This document shows, in pieces, positions 1-10,641 of a DNA stretch of 64,000 nucleotides. Within the stretch, counting starts at the first letter, position 1. Every line of letters begins with the position of its first letter. Under the pieces are notes generated by a model. The model was not told the DNA's origin, did no database searches, and saw only the letters and a list, made by a program, of their open reading frames with translations. The position numbers and the translations under genes were made by a program. Source of the stretch: JBPBQZ01 sp050955105. GTDB taxonomy: Bacteria; Pseudomonadota; Gammaproteobacteria; Burkholderiales; Burkholderiaceae. Location: the NCBI GenBank assembly GCA_050955105.1, contig JBPBQZ010000003.1, positions 1-64,000 of the forward strand, in the 5' to 3' direction.

Positions 1-810
1 GCGGATACCGAAGCGGTGTTCTACTTCCCGGGCTGCGGTTCCGAACGGCTGTTCTCGCAAGTCGGCCTGGCGACGCAGGCGATGCTTTGGCACGCTGGCG
101 TGCAGACGGTATTGCCGCCCGGCTATCTGTGCTGCGGCTATCCACAGCGCGGTGCCGGTCAGGCCGACAAGGCCGAGAAGATCGTGACTGACAACCGCGT
201 GCTGTTTCACCGGGTCGCGAACACGCTCAACTATCTCGATATCAAGACGGTGGTGGTGTCGTGCGGCACCTGCTACGACCAACTGGCCGGCTATGAATTC
301 GAGAAAATCTTCCCGGGCTGCCGCATCATCGACATCCACGAGTTCCTGCTCGAGAAGGGCATCAAGCTCGAAGGCGTGCAGGGCGTGCGCTACATGTATC
401 ACGATCCCTGCCATACGCCGATCAAGACGATGGACCCTACCGCGCTGGTGAACCAGATAATGGGTGCGGCGCAGGACGGCTACAAAATCGAGAAGAATGA
501 CCGCTGCTGTGGCGAATCAGGCACTTTCGCGATCAGCCGTCCGGATATTTCGACGCAGGTGCGCTTCCGCAAGGAAGAGGAGATGCGCAAGGGTGCGGCG
601 AAGGTGCGCACGGATGGCTTCGAGGGTGAAGTGAAGGTGCTGACCACCTGCCCGTCGTGCTTGCAGGGTTTGTCGCGCTATAGCGAAGACGCGGAAGTGA
701 AGTCCGATTACGTGGTGGTGGAAATCGCGCGTAACGTGCTCGGTGAGAACTGGCTGCCGGAATATGTGAAGCGTGCGAATGCCGGCGGCATCGAACGCGT
801 GCTGGTATGA
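1..810 (+). CDS. FAD-linked oxidase / Fe-S oxidoreductase (DUF3683-type), C-terminal part
   Basis: The reading frame is open from base 1, so only the last 269 residues are present. They form two cysteine-rich CCG repeats of the heterodisulfide-reductase/GlpC/GlcF class: Cys near residues 12, 44-45, 87 and 91, then Cys near 137, 169-170, 217 and 220, in the contexts PGCG, CCGYP, SCGTC, DPCH, CCGES and CPSC. Such repeats bind an Fe-S cluster. In Burkholderia relatives the gene before the HIT protein and ubiE encodes a very large FAD/FMN dehydrogenase with this tail, so I infer the same; the FAD domain lies outside the window. The GTG at base 16 is not a likely true start. The stop overlaps the next start by 4 bases (ATGA), indicating an operon. 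The substrate is unknown; a D-lactate or glycolate-like hydroxy acid is possible. Confidence 0.8.
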   Translation, partial: ADTEAVFYFPGCGSERLFSQVGLATQAMLWHAGVQTVLPPGYLCCGYPQRGAGQADKAEKIVTDNRVLFHRVANTLNYLDIKTVVVSCGTCYDQLAGYEFEKIFPGCRIIDIHEFLLEKGIKLEGVQGVRYMYHDPCHTPIKTMDPTALVNQIMGAAQDGYKIEKNDRCCGESGTFAISRPDISTQVRFRKEEEMRKGAAKVRTDGFEGEVKVLTTCPSCLQGLSRYSEDAEVKSDYVVVEIARNVLGENWLPEYVKRANAGGIERVLV

Positions 811-1277
811 AGCCTGCCGCGGTAAAAACGGCTGCAAATGTCGGCGCGGCGATGCCTGCCGCCGCTTGCCCGCTGTGCGCGGCAAGCGGCGAGCAGCTGT
901 TGTGGCAAGACGCCAGCCTGCGCATCGTCGATGCGGCCGAAGCCGACTATCCGGGCTTTTGCCGGGTGATCTGGCAGGCGCACGTGGCCGAGTTGAGCGA
1001 CCTCGACGACGCCTCCCGCGAACATCTGCTGAAGGTGGTGCTGGCGCTCGAGCGCGCGGTGCGCCGCACCATGCAGCCTGACAAGGTGAATCTGGCCAGC
1101 CTGGGTAACCAAGTGCCGCATCTGCATTGGCATGTGATTCCACGCTTTGGCGACGATCGGCATTTCCCCGCGTCCGTCTGGTCAGCGCCGCTGCGTGACG
1201 TATCTGCCGACGTGCTGCGCGCGCGTCACCAACGCGCCGCCGCGTTGGCGACGGCCATCGTGGCAGAATTGCGGTGA
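807..1277 (+). CDS. HIT family protein (histidine triad)
   Basis: The 156-residue protein carries the histidine-triad motif PHLHWHVIPR with His105, His107 and His109. This is the catalytic motif of nucleotide hydrolases/transferases that cleave nucleoside phosphoramidates or dinucleotides. A CxxC pair (residues 21-24, CPLC) near the N terminus may bind zinc, as in some HIT proteins. The start overlaps the upstream oxidoreductase stop (ATGA), and ubiE follows 38 bases later. The precise substrate cannot be told from the sequence. Confidence 0.9.
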   Translation: MKPAAVKTAANVGAAMPAAACPLCAASGEQLLWQDASLRIVDAAEADYPGFCRVIWQAHVAELSDLDDASREHLLKVVLALERAVRRTMQPDKVNLASLGNQVPHLHWHVIPRFGDDRHFPASVWSAPLRDVSADVLRARHQRAAALATAIVAELR

Positions 1278-1315
1278 GACGGCCTTTGCCGCCGTCGCCT
1301 AAGGAACTAGCAACG

Positions 1316-2047
1316 ATGACCCAGACGCATTTCGGTTTTCAGACAGTCGACGAGCAGGAAAAGGCCGAAAAGGTCGCTGGCGTCTTCCATTCGGTGGCGC
1401 AACGCTACGACTTGATGAATGACCTGATGTCGGCGGGCATGCACCGTGTCTGGAAAGCTTTCGCACTGTCGCAGGCGCGCGTGCGCGAAGGGTCCAAGGT
1501 GCTCGACGTGGCCGGCGGCACCGGCGACTTGTCGAAGGCGATGGCACTCAAGGCCGGTAAAAGCGGCGAGGTGTGGCTTACCGATATCAACGATTCGATG
1601 CTGCGGGTGGGCCGCGATCGGCTATTGGACGAAGGCGTGATTACCCCCGCGCTGCTGTGCGATGCTGAAAAACTGCCGTTTCCCGATCACTATTTCGACG
1701 TGGTGACGGTGGCGTTCGGCTTGCGCAATATGACGCACAAGGAAGAGGCGCTGGCCGAAATGCGGCGCGTGCTGAAACCGGGTGGCCGCCTGCTGGTGCT
1801 GGAATTTTCGAAGGTATGGGCGCCGTTGGCAAAGGCCTACGACGTCTATTCCTTCCGGGTGCTGCCGTGGCTGGGCGCGAAGGTCGCCGGCGATGCGCAA
1901 AGCTATCGCTATCTGGCGGAATCGATCCGCATGCATCCCGACCAAGAAACTTTGAAGGCTTTGATGGAACGCGCGGGGCTCGAGCGAGTCGAATATTACA
2001 ATCTGTCAGGTGGCGTCGTGGCACTGCACGTCGGCACCAAGTTTTGA
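1316..2047 (+). CDS. ubiE: Ubiquinone/menaquinone biosynthesis C-methyltransferase UbiE
   Basis: This 243-residue class I SAM-dependent methyltransferase adds the C-methyl group to the benzoquinol ring in ubiquinone synthesis. It starts MTQTHFGFQTVDEQEKAEKV and has the UbiE signatures VAQRYDLMNDLMSAGMHRVWK, the SAM-binding loop LDVAGGTGDL and the AFGLRNMTHKEEAL motif. I chose the ATG at 1316 because AAGGAA sits about 8-10 bases upstream and the family begins here; an in-frame GTG at 1274 would add 14 unrelated residues. ubiJ and ubiB lie downstream, a grouping known from other proteobacteria. Confidence 0.97.
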   Translation: MTQTHFGFQTVDEQEKAEKVAGVFHSVAQRYDLMNDLMSAGMHRVWKAFALSQARVREGSKVLDVAGGTGDLSKAMALKAGKSGEVWLTDINDSMLRVGRDRLLDEGVITPALLCDAEKLPFPDHYFDVVTVAFGLRNMTHKEEALAEMRRVLKPGGRLLVLEFSKVWAPLAKAYDVYSFRVLPWLGAKVAGDAQSYRYLAESIRMHPDQETLKALMERAGLERVEYYNLSGGVVALHVGTKF

Positions 2048-2076
2048 CGGATCGTCAGTTCGTTTTTCGCTATCCA

Positions 2077-2095
2077 GGCCGGCTGCCAGCCGGCC
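2077..2095 (+). other. Perfect hairpin between ubiE and the Tim44-domain gene
   Basis: GGCCGGCTG and CAGCCGGCC form a 9-bp inverted repeat around a single C, 30 bases after the ubiE stop. There is no U-tract, so it is more likely an mRNA-stabilising or pausing stem than an intrinsic terminator. Confidence 0.4.
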
Positions 2096-2114
2096 TCGTC
2101 ACCTGAGGTTTTCA

Positions 2115-3128
2115 ATGAGCAGGCCCCTGCTTTCCAAGAAATTCCGTCATGGCCGCGCCGCGTTCTCGCGCAGGCTTGGCGCCGCGTTGCTAGCCGGCGT
2201 GCTGGTGGTCGGCATGCTTGCCGCTACCGATGCCGATGCCCGGCGCTTGGGCGGCAGCCGCAGCTTCGGCCGCCAATCAGGAACGGTCTCGCAGCAATAT
2301 AACGGCGGCTTAGCGCGTCCCAGCGCACCTTATCAACAGCCGGCCGCGCAACCGCGTCCGGCCGCGCCCATCGCCACACCCGCGCTCGCACGCAATCGCT
2401 GGCTCGGGCCGATCGCCGGCATCGCCGCCGGGCTGGGCATCGGTGCCTTGCTTTCGCATTTCGGCATGGGCGGGGCGCTTGGCGGCATGTTTTCGAACCT
2501 TATCGTGATCGCCATCATCGCGTTTCTGCTGGTGTGGTTGTTGCGCCGGTTCTTCGGGCGGCGCGACGCGGGCCCGGCGTCTTATTCGACGCCCGGCAGC
2601 TTCAATGCACCGGCCAACGGCGCATGGCAGGCCGACAACCGTAACCGTGCGGAGCCCGGCAACCTGAGCGCGCTGCCGCCGCAGCGACCGTTCGGCGCAT
2701 CGACGTATGAGCCGCAACTGGCCGCGCCGGCCGGGCAGCCTTGGGGCGTACCGGCCGGCTTCGATACCGCCGCGTTCCTGCGCAACGCCAAGGTCTACTT
2801 CATCCGCCTGCAGGCGGCCTGGGATGCCGGCGACCTCGACGACTTGCGCGACTTCACCACACCGGAAATGTTCGCCGAGGCGCGTCTGGATCTTTCCGAG
2901 CGCGGCAGTCAGGCCAACCGCACCGACGTCGTGCAGCTCGACGCCGAAATGCTGGGCGTGGAAGAGACGGGCAGCGATCACCTGGCCAGCGTAAAGTTCT
3001 CAGGCGCGTTGCGCGAAGCAGCCGGTGCGCCGGCCGAGCCTTTCGTCGAGGTCTGGAATTTCGCGAAACGCAAAGGCGCCGATGAAGGTTGGCTGTTGGC
3101 CGGCATTCAGCAGATCGACAAGCGGTAG
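2115..3128 (+). CDS. Tim44-like domain membrane protein
   Basis: This 337-residue protein has a basic N terminus and a hydrophobic signal/anchor (residues 21-38), then a Pro/Gln/Ala-rich linker (50-95). A Gly-rich hydrophobic stretch with a transmembrane helix follows (about 97-146, ending LLRRFFGRR), and the C-terminal domain (about 215-337) resembles the Tim44/MRPL45 fold (AFLRNAKVYFIRLQAAWDAG, FVEVWNF). Bacterial Tim44-domain proteins are inner-membrane proteins of uncertain role. The ATG at 2115 is preceded by GAGGT; an upstream in-frame start at 2010 lies inside ubiE. Its place between ubiE and ubiJ is the usual Burkholderia order. Confidence 0.85.
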   Translation: MSRPLLSKKFRHGRAAFSRRLGAALLAGVLVVGMLAATDADARRLGGSRSFGRQSGTVSQQYNGGLARPSAPYQQPAAQPRPAAPIATPALARNRWLGPIAGIAAGLGIGALLSHFGMGGALGGMFSNLIVIAIIAFLLVWLLRRFFGRRDAGPASYSTPGSFNAPANGAWQADNRNRAEPGNLSALPPQRPFGASTYEPQLAAPAGQPWGVPAGFDTAAFLRNAKVYFIRLQAAWDAGDLDDLRDFTTPEMFAEARLDLSERGSQANRTDVVQLDAEMLGVEETGSDHLASVKFSGALREAAGAPAEPFVEVWNFAKRKGADEGWLLAGIQQIDKR

Positions 3129-3194
3129 CAACAGCCAGGCGGGCGCGCGCTGCCGCGGTGCGGCGCGCGTGGCGCGAACTGCCCTACAATAAGA

Positions 3195-3240
3195 GCCCGC
3201 ACGAAGCCCCTGGGGTTTCGCCTTTGCGGCCCGTGCGGGC
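3195..3240 (+). other. Nested inverted repeat in the ubiJ leader
   Basis: Outer arms GCCCGCAC (3195-3202) and GTGCGGGC (3233-3240) are perfectly complementary. Inside them, GAAGCCCC and GGGGTTTC (about 3203-3219) form a second, smaller stem. The structure ends 14 bases before the ubiJ ATG. There is no U-tract; a structured leader or a processing element is the simplest reading. Confidence 0.4.
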
Positions 3241-3254
3241 TATCAATTTCTGCG

Positions 3255-3995
3255 ATGAGCGCCGTTCCCAAGTCCTTCCCCTTCAAGTTCATGAGCCCAC
3301 GGCGCTTTATCGCGCGCTCGTGCACGGCCGCCATCAATCATCTGCTGGCGCGCGAGCCGTGGGCGCGCCAACAATTGACGGCGTTTGCCGGGCGCCGCGC
3401 GCGGCTGGTGGCCGCGCCGTTCGAATTGATGATCGTGGTGCAAGCCGACGGCTTGCTGCGCGCGGTGCCCGACACCGGCAAGGCTGCGGCCGCCGTCGAT
3501 GGCGCCGATGGCGTCAACCCGAGCAGCGCCGCGACGGGCGGTACCGCGGATGCGGTACCGTTGCCCGCCGACGTAACGATCGCCGTCACTTCCGATGTCG
3601 TCTCCGCATTCTGGTCAGGCGGACTGCCGGCCGCCGCCCGTTGCGCCAGAATCGAAGGGGATGCCGATTTCGCCGCTTTGCTGGCGCGTCTGGCCGAGCA
3701 GTTGCGTTGGGATGCCGAGGAAGACCTGTCGCGCATCGTGGGCGACGCCGCCGCGCATCGGCTGGCGCGCACCGCCACGAGCGTTGCCGCGAGTGCGCGC
3801 CGTGCCGGCAGCGGCATGGTCGAATCGGTCGTCGACTATCTGAGTTATGAAAATCCAAGTCTGGTCAAACGCGCATCGCTCGACGCACTGGCACGCGAGA
3901 TTTCCACCACGCGCGATGATCTGGCGCGCCTGGAAAAACGCATCGAGCGGCTCCTCGCGGGCCGGCAGACAAGCGCTACGCGGAAGCCATCCTGA
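3255..3995 (+). CDS. ubiJ: Ubiquinone biosynthesis accessory factor UbiJ (SCP2 domain)
   Basis: A 246-residue protein with an SCP2-like lipid-binding domain in its N-terminal part and a charged C-terminal helix (ALAREISTTRDDLARLEKRIERLL) of coiled-coil type, typical of UbiJ. UbiJ binds polyprenylated intermediates and helps to assemble the Ubi complex. It sits directly before ubiB with a 1-base overlap (TGATG). An Ala/Asp/Gly-rich segment near residues 75-100 looks like a low-complexity expansion. Its 126-base leader contains a strong inverted repeat. Confidence 0.88.
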   Translation: MSAVPKSFPFKFMSPRRFIARSCTAAINHLLAREPWARQQLTAFAGRRARLVAAPFELMIVVQADGLLRAVPDTGKAAAAVDGADGVNPSSAATGGTADAVPLPADVTIAVTSDVVSAFWSGGLPAAARCARIEGDADFAALLARLAEQLRWDAEEDLSRIVGDAAAHRLARTATSVAASARRAGSGMVESVVDYLSYENPSLVKRASLDALAREISTTRDDLARLEKRIERLLAGRQTSATRKPS

Positions 3996-5572
3996 TGCGT
4001 AGCCTGCGTTTTTTTATCATCATGTACGCCGTCATCCGCTTCGGCTTGCACGAGTTGCTGTTGCCGCGCGTGCGGCATCCGCAAATCCGCTTCTTGTTCA
4101 GGCTGATGACGCTGGGCCGTCGCTACGAGCAGTCGCGCGCGGTGCGGCTGCGGCTGGCGCTTGAAAGCCTCGGGCCGATTTTCGTCAAGTTCGGACAGGT
4201 ACTGTCGACGCGCCGCGACTTGCTGCCGCCGGAAATCGCCAACGAACTCGCGCGCCTGCAAGATCGCGTGCCGCCGTTCGATTCCGACGTAGCGGTCTCG
4301 ATCATCGAGAAATCGTTTGGTAAGCCGATCGATGACTTGTTCGACGATTTCGAACGCGTGCCGGTGGCTAGTGCGTCGATTGCGCAGGTGCACTTCGCGC
4401 GCCTGAAGCACGGGCCGAATGCCGGCAAGGCGGTGGCGGTGAAGGTGCTGCGTCCGGGCATGTTGCCGGTGATCGACAGCGATCTGGCCTTGCTGCGCGA
4501 TATTGCCGTGCTCGCCGAACGCTTCTGGTCGGACGGCAAGCGCCTGCGGCCGCGCGAGGTGGTCGCTGAGTTCGACAAATATCTGCACGACGAACTCGAC
4601 CTGATGCGCGAGGCCGCCAACGGCAGCCAGTTGCGCCGCAATTTCGCCAATCTCGACCTGCTGATGGTGCCCGAGATGTATTGGGACTATTGCATGCCGA
4701 CCGTGATGGTGATGGAGCGCATGATCGGCGTACCGATCAGCCAGACCGAAACCTTGCGGGCGGCGGGCGTCGACTTGCAGCGGCTGGCGCGGGAAGGCGT
4801 GGAAATCTTCTTCACGCAGGTGTTCCGCGACGGCTTTTTCCATGCCGACATGCATCCGGGCAATATCCAGGTCAGCCTCGATCCGGAGAGCTTCGGCCGC
4901 TATATCGCGCTGGATTTCGGCATCGTCGGCGCCTTGTCGGACTTCGACAAGAATTACCTCGCGCAGAACCTGCTGGCGTTTTTCAATCGCGATTATCATC
5001 GGGTGGCGTTGCTGCATATCGAGTCGCGCTGGGTCCCGCCGAATACGCGCGCCGAGGAGCTGGAAGGCGCGATCCGCGCCGTCTGCGAGCCTTATTTCGA
5101 CAAGGCCCTGAAGGATATTTCGCTGGGGCAGGTGCTGATGCGCTTGTTCCAGACCTCACGCCGCTTCCAGGTGGAAATCCAGCCGCAACTGGTGTTGCTG
5201 CAAAAAACCTTGTTGAATGTCGAGGGCCTGGGGCGCGACCTCGATCCGGAACTCGACTTGTGGAAAACTGCCAAGCCGTATCTGGAGCGCTGGATCAACG
5301 AACAGGTCGGTTGGCGCGGCTGGTTCGAACGGCTTAAATATGAAGTACCGCAATGGAGCAAGAGCCTGCCGCAGTTGCCGCGGCTCGTGCACCATGCTTT
5401 GGCCGAGTTGCACGATCATCGTCCGGGCGTCGACGAAGAGCTGATGCGCAGGGTGCTGATCGAGCAGCAGAACACCAACCGGCTGCTGCGCATGTTGATC
5501 GGCTTCGGCATTGCCGTGGCGATCGGCGCGGTGGCGGTGCGCGGCTGGCTGGCATTCGGCTATGGCGGCTGA
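3995..5572 (+). CDS. ubiB: Ubiquinone biosynthesis regulatory ATPase/kinase UbiB
   Basis: The 525-residue protein has the atypical-kinase features of the UbiB/ADCK family: the KxGQ motif (K65-FGQ68 within ESLGPIFVKFGQVLSTRRDLLP), a VAVKVLRPGM lysine segment, HADMHPGNI (catalytic-loop-like) and LDFGIVG (DFG-like). The C terminus ends in hydrophobic membrane helices (RMLIGFGIAVAIGAVAVRGWLAFG). UbiB uses ATP hydrolysis to support ubiquinone synthesis at the inner membrane. The start overlaps the ubiJ stop by one base, so translation is probably coupled. Confidence 0.96.
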   Translation: MRSLRFFIIMYAVIRFGLHELLLPRVRHPQIRFLFRLMTLGRRYEQSRAVRLRLALESLGPIFVKFGQVLSTRRDLLPPEIANELARLQDRVPPFDSDVAVSIIEKSFGKPIDDLFDDFERVPVASASIAQVHFARLKHGPNAGKAVAVKVLRPGMLPVIDSDLALLRDIAVLAERFWSDGKRLRPREVVAEFDKYLHDELDLMREAANGSQLRRNFANLDLLMVPEMYWDYCMPTVMVMERMIGVPISQTETLRAAGVDLQRLAREGVEIFFTQVFRDGFFHADMHPGNIQVSLDPESFGRYIALDFGIVGALSDFDKNYLAQNLLAFFNRDYHRVALLHIESRWVPPNTRAEELEGAIRAVCEPYFDKALKDISLGQVLMRLFQTSRRFQVEIQPQLVLLQKTLLNVEGLGRDLDPELDLWKTAKPYLERWINEQVGWRGWFERLKYEVPQWSKSLPQLPRLVHHALAELHDHRPGVDEELMRRVLIEQQNTNRLLRMLIGFGIAVAIGAVAVRGWLAFGYGG

Positions 5573-5621
5573 AGATTACCGCGGGCTTTGCTTCTAAAGC
5601 GCCGCGGCGCGGCGTTTTCGC

Positions 5622-5627
5622 TATAAT
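5622..5627 (+). promoter_or_regulatory. -10 box (TATAAT) upstream of the fmdB gene
   Basis: A perfect TATAAT lies 36 bases before the fmdB start codon in the 90-base gap after ubiB. No good -35 hexamer is visible at 16-18 bases, so the promoter call rests on the -10 box and its position. Confidence 0.45.
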
Positions 5628-5662
5628 TCAAGGCTTTGCGGATTTTCCACGGGATAAGGAAC

Positions 5663-6076
5663 ATGCCGATTTACGCCTACCGCTGCGAATCCTGCGGCTT
5701 CGAAAAAGACGCCTTGCGCAAGCTCAGCGATCCACCGCTGACGCTGTGTCCGCAATGCGGCAAAGAAACCTTCGTCAAGAAAGTCACGGCGGCAGGTTTC
5801 CAATTGAAGGGCTCGGGCTGGTACGTAACCGATTTTCGCGATAACGGCGCGAAGAAAGCCGCGCCGAACGCGAAGTCCTCCGGTAGCGGCGAAGCGTCGT
5901 CGAGCAGCACCGGTGGCGATCAGTCGTCCGCTGGCGGCGCATCGTCCGGCACCGCAACGACCGACGGCGGCGGCCAGAAAAGCACGGCCGCATCGTCCGG
6001 GGACAGTGGCGGCGCTGCCGCGTCGTCGGCCTCCGCGACCAAGCCGGCGTCGGATTCCGGCACCAAGTCGTCCTGA
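5663..6076 (+). CDS. FmdB-type zinc-ribbon protein
   Basis: A 137-residue protein that starts MPIYAYRCESCGFEKDALRK and has two CxxC knuckles (CESC and CPQC) forming the FmdB/CxxC_CXXC_SSSS regulatory zinc ribbon. Residues after about 65 are an almost pure Ser/Gly/Ala/Thr low-complexity tail. The start at 5663 is set by AAGGA four bases upstream and by the conserved MPIY N terminus. It lies next to the DUF502 gene and aspS, as in many beta-proteobacteria. Its function is not established. Confidence 0.9.
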   Translation: MPIYAYRCESCGFEKDALRKLSDPPLTLCPQCGKETFVKKVTAAGFQLKGSGWYVTDFRDNGAKKAAPNAKSSGSGEASSSSTGGDQSSAGGASSGTATTDGGGQKSTAASSGDSGGAAASSASATKPASDSGTKSS

Positions 6077-6105
6077 CTCGCCAGGTCCTGCTAGAGCCGC
6101 GCGCC

Positions 6106-6744
6106 ATGACGCCCAAAAAAGCCCTCAAGACATATTTCCTGACCGGTCTGCTGGTGCTGGTGCCGCTGGCCATCACGCTATGGGTGCTGGGGCTGGTGAT
6201 CGGCACGATGGACCAGACGCTCAAGCTGCTGCCGGAGGCATGGCGCCCAGAGCAACTGATCGGTTTCAATCTGCCCGGGCTGGGCGCGGTCTTGACGCTG
6301 GCCTTTATCTTCATCGTCGGCCTGCTCACGCAGAACTTCATCGGCCAGACGCTGGTGCAATGGTGGGATAGTCTGCTGCGGCGCATTCCAGTGGTCGGTT
6401 CGCTGTACACCAGCGTCAAGCAGGTGTCCGACACCTTGCTGTCGAGCAGCGGCAACGCCTTTCGCAAGGCCTTGCTGATCGAATATCCGCACAAAGGCTG
6501 CTACACCATCGCCTTCCTCACCGGCGTGCCGGGCGGCGACGTCGTCAACCATCTGAACGGCGAATATGTGAGTGTGTACGTGCCCACCACGCCGAATCCC
6601 ACGTCCGGATTTTTCCTGATGGTGCCGCGCGCCGAGGTGTTCGAACTGGACATGACGGTGGAAGCGGCGTTGAAATACATCGTATCGATGGGCGTAGTCG
6701 CGCCGCTGCAGCAAACGCGGCGTCCGCTCGATCCCGAACTCTGA
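6106..6744 (+). CDS. DUF502 family inner-membrane protein
   Basis: A 212-residue protein of the DUF502 family: MTPKKALKTYFLTGLLVLVP, then a long hydrophobic helix (about 8-34) and a second one (about 58-80). The conserved region RRIPVVGSLYTSVKQVSDTL and the NPTSGFF motif are family hallmarks. The protein should sit in the inner membrane with two helices; its role is unknown. It precedes aspS by 75 bases. Confidence 0.88.
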   Translation: MTPKKALKTYFLTGLLVLVPLAITLWVLGLVIGTMDQTLKLLPEAWRPEQLIGFNLPGLGAVLTLAFIFIVGLLTQNFIGQTLVQWWDSLLRRIPVVGSLYTSVKQVSDTLLSSSGNAFRKALLIEYPHKGCYTIAFLTGVPGGDVVNHLNGEYVSVYVPTTPNPTSGFFLMVPRAEVFELDMTVEAALKYIVSMGVVAPLQQTRRPLDPEL

Positions 6745-6819
6745 CACCCGGCGCGGCCGGATTTTCCGGCTTTGTGCCTTGCGGCGCGCCGCATTTTTCG
6801 AATAAAGAACGTATCAATC

Positions 6820-8601
<1,782 letters not shown>

Positions 8602-8610
8602 CCGCGCCGC

Positions 8611-9090
8611 ATGACGAAGCCCCCAAAAATACCCGAATCGGTGCTCGTCGTGATCTATACCCGGCATCTCGACGTGCTGCTGATCGAGCGCGCCGACGCG
8701 CCGGGTTTCTGGCAATCGGTCACCGGCTCGAAAGACTTTGTCGGCGAATCCCTGCGGCAAACGGTTGAACGCGAAGTGGCGGAAGAAACCGGCATTGTGG
8801 TCGGTCGACCGCCGCTCGCCGCAAGCGCGCTGACCGACTGGCAGGTGTCGCTCGACTATGAAATCTATCCGCAGTGGCGCCATCGCTATGCGCCGGAGAT
8901 CAGCCGCAATACCGAGCACTGGTTCGGCCTCGAGGTGCCGGCCGGCACTGCCGTGACGCTGGCGCCGCGTGAGCATACCGATTTCGCCTGGCTGCCGTGG
9001 CGCGAGGCGGCGGCGAAGTGTTTCTCCGCGTCGAATCGGACGGCCATCCTGCAATTGCCACAGCGTGTCGGTAACGCGGGCGATGTCTAA
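8611..9090 (+). CDS. nudB: Dihydroneopterin triphosphate diphosphatase (Nudix)
   Basis: A 159-residue Nudix hydrolase. The Nudix box is recognisable in GSKDFVGE...REVAEETGI, with one residue more between the first G and E than the textbook GX5E spacing. NudB removes pyrophosphate from dihydroneopterin triphosphate in folate synthesis. The assignment rests on overall similarity and on the position between aspS and clsB, which is the usual order in this group. The stop overlaps the clsB start by 8 bases. Confidence 0.85.
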   Translation: MTKPPKIPESVLVVIYTRHLDVLLIERADAPGFWQSVTGSKDFVGESLRQTVEREVAEETGIVVGRPPLAASALTDWQVSLDYEIYPQWRHRYAPEISRNTEHWFGLEVPAGTAVTLAPREHTDFAWLPWREAAAKCFSASNRTAILQLPQRVGNAGDV

Positions 9091-10462
9091 GCGTCCGCCG
9101 CCGGTGGCCGACGTGCCCGACGTGCCCGACGTGCCTAAAGCGGCCGACGTGCCATCCGCCGCCTCGGCGTCAGCGTCGTCAAGAGTTTCAAGCGCCTTGC
9201 GGCGCCAGGCGCGCACCGCCGGCAAGCCTGACACGCCGACCGACGAACGCTTCTCAGCCGCCAACCAGCGACCGCGCCGCCTGCGCGGTTGGCGCGCCGC
9301 GCGCTTGCGTTTCACCACCGGCAACCGCTTGCGGCTTTTTTCCAGCGGAGAAGACTATTTCATCGCGCTCGCCGAGAAGATCGATGCGGCGCGCGAAGAG
9401 GTCTTGATCGAAACCTATATGTTTTGCGACGACGCGTCGACGCGACCGGTGTCCGATGCGCTCAAGCGTGCGGCCGGGCGCGGTGTCGACGTGCGCATCA
9501 TTACCGACGGCATCGGCACCGCTCGCCTGAAGCTGTTCGACGAATGGGCCGCCGCCGGCGTGCACCATCAAATCTACAATCCACATTTATTCGGGCGGCT
9601 GGGCTTCTCGCGCACGCATCGCAAACTGGCGGTGATCGACCGCGTGATCGCCTACGTGGGCGGCATCAATATCGTCTGCGACCTGATCGCCGGCAACAAG
9701 CATCTGGATGAACCGCGCTGGGATTTCGCGCTCGAGGCCGTGGGCCCGGTGGTCGAGGATGTGGAGCGGGCGATTCGGACGCAATGGCGTCGTCTCGACA
9801 CAGGTTATGCGGGGCGAACGCCGTGGCCGCGCTGGCGGCGCATGTCGGCGGGCGAGGCTTACGGCACCAAGGAAGCGGGCGTCGCCCAACCGCAAGCGGC
9901 CTTCGTCGCGCGCGACAATATCTCGAACCGCGGCGCTATCGAGAAGGCCTATCTGTATGCAATTCATCGCGCGGCCGACGAAATCGTCTTGGCGAATCCC
10001 TATTTCGTGCCGGGCCGTCGCTTGCGGCGCGCGCTGATGAATGCCGCACAGCGCGGCGTCGACGTCAAACTGCTGATCGGCCGCAAGGAATTTCTGCTGT
10101 TGGATTACGCCGTACCGTCGCTGTACAGCGCGCTGCTGAAAGCCGGCGTGAAAATCGCTGAATACGACAAGACGATGCTGCACGGCAAGGTTGCAGTGAT
10201 CGATCGCGTCTGGGCCACAGTCGGTTCGTCGAATCTCGATGCGCTGAGCTTGCTCGTCAACCACGAAGCCAATCTGGTAATCGTCAATCACGCCGAGTCG
10301 ATCGCGTTGCGCGCCGCGATCCTGAGCGCCTTCGAAGAATCGCGGCGTATCGATCCCGCTCACTATGTCGCGCGGCCCTGGACTGAGCGCAGCCTCAACT
10401 GGCTGGCTTACGCGTTCTATCGCACGGTGATGAAAGCCTTGACGGTAGGCCGCTACGACTGA
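9083..10462 (+). CDS. clsB: Cardiolipin synthase B (phospholipase D family)
   Basis: A 459-residue protein with two phospholipase D HKD motifs: HRKLAVID near residue 178, followed by YVGGINI, and HGKVAVID near residue 366, followed by VGSSNLD. ClsB condenses phospholipids to cardiolipin at the inner membrane. The start at 9083 lies within the end of nudB (8-base overlap). The first 70 residues are low-complexity: a triple Asp-Val-Pro repeat, then Ala/Ser- and Arg-rich sequence, absent from typical ClsB as far as I recall. It is the last gene of the long left-hand gene series. Confidence 0.92.
   Translation: MSKRPPPVADVPDVPDVPKAADVPSAASASASSRVSSALRRQARTAGKPDTPTDERFSAANQRPRRLRGWRAARLRFTTGNRLRLFSSGEDYFIALAEKIDAAREEVLIETYMFCDDASTRPVSDALKRAAGRGVDVRIITDGIGTARLKLFDEWAAAGVHHQIYNPHLFGRLGFSRTHRKLAVIDRVIAYVGGINIVCDLIAGNKHLDEPRWDFALEAVGPVVEDVERAIRTQWRRLDTGYAGRTPWPRWRRMSAGEAYGTKEAGVAQPQAAFVARDNISNRGAIEKAYLYAIHRAADEIVLANPYFVPGRRLRRALMNAAQRGVDVKLLIGRKEFLLLDYAVPSLYSALLKAGVKIAEYDKTMLHGKVAVIDRVWATVGSSNLDALSLLVNHEANLVIVNHAESIALRAAILSAFEESRRIDPAHYVARPWTERSLNWLAYAFYRTVMKALTVGRYD
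9110..9136 (+). repeat. 9-bp in-frame tandem repeat in the clsB N terminus
   Basis: Three consecutive copies of GACGTGCC(C/T) encode Asp-Val-Pro three times; a fourth copy (GACGTGCCA) follows after one 9-base unit of different sequence at 9146-9154. Confidence 0.8.
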
Positions 10463-10641
10463 ACGTCGCGCCGACTGACGCGAAATAAGTTTCGCCACAA
10501 TTGAAAACCTCTTTACATTGATTCGGCCATTCCTGGCTGGGCCTTTTCTGCATTTACAAGCCGCACGGAAAATTCCTCGCAAAGCATTCGACGCTGAGCG
10601 GAAAATGCGCGCGAAGCAATTAATCATTTTCAATAAAACGC

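Noticed and set aside
16..18. GTG at base 16 as the start of the first gene.
   Set aside because: The frame is open from base 1 and the GTG lies immediately before the first Cys repeat, so it is an internal codon of a truncated gene.
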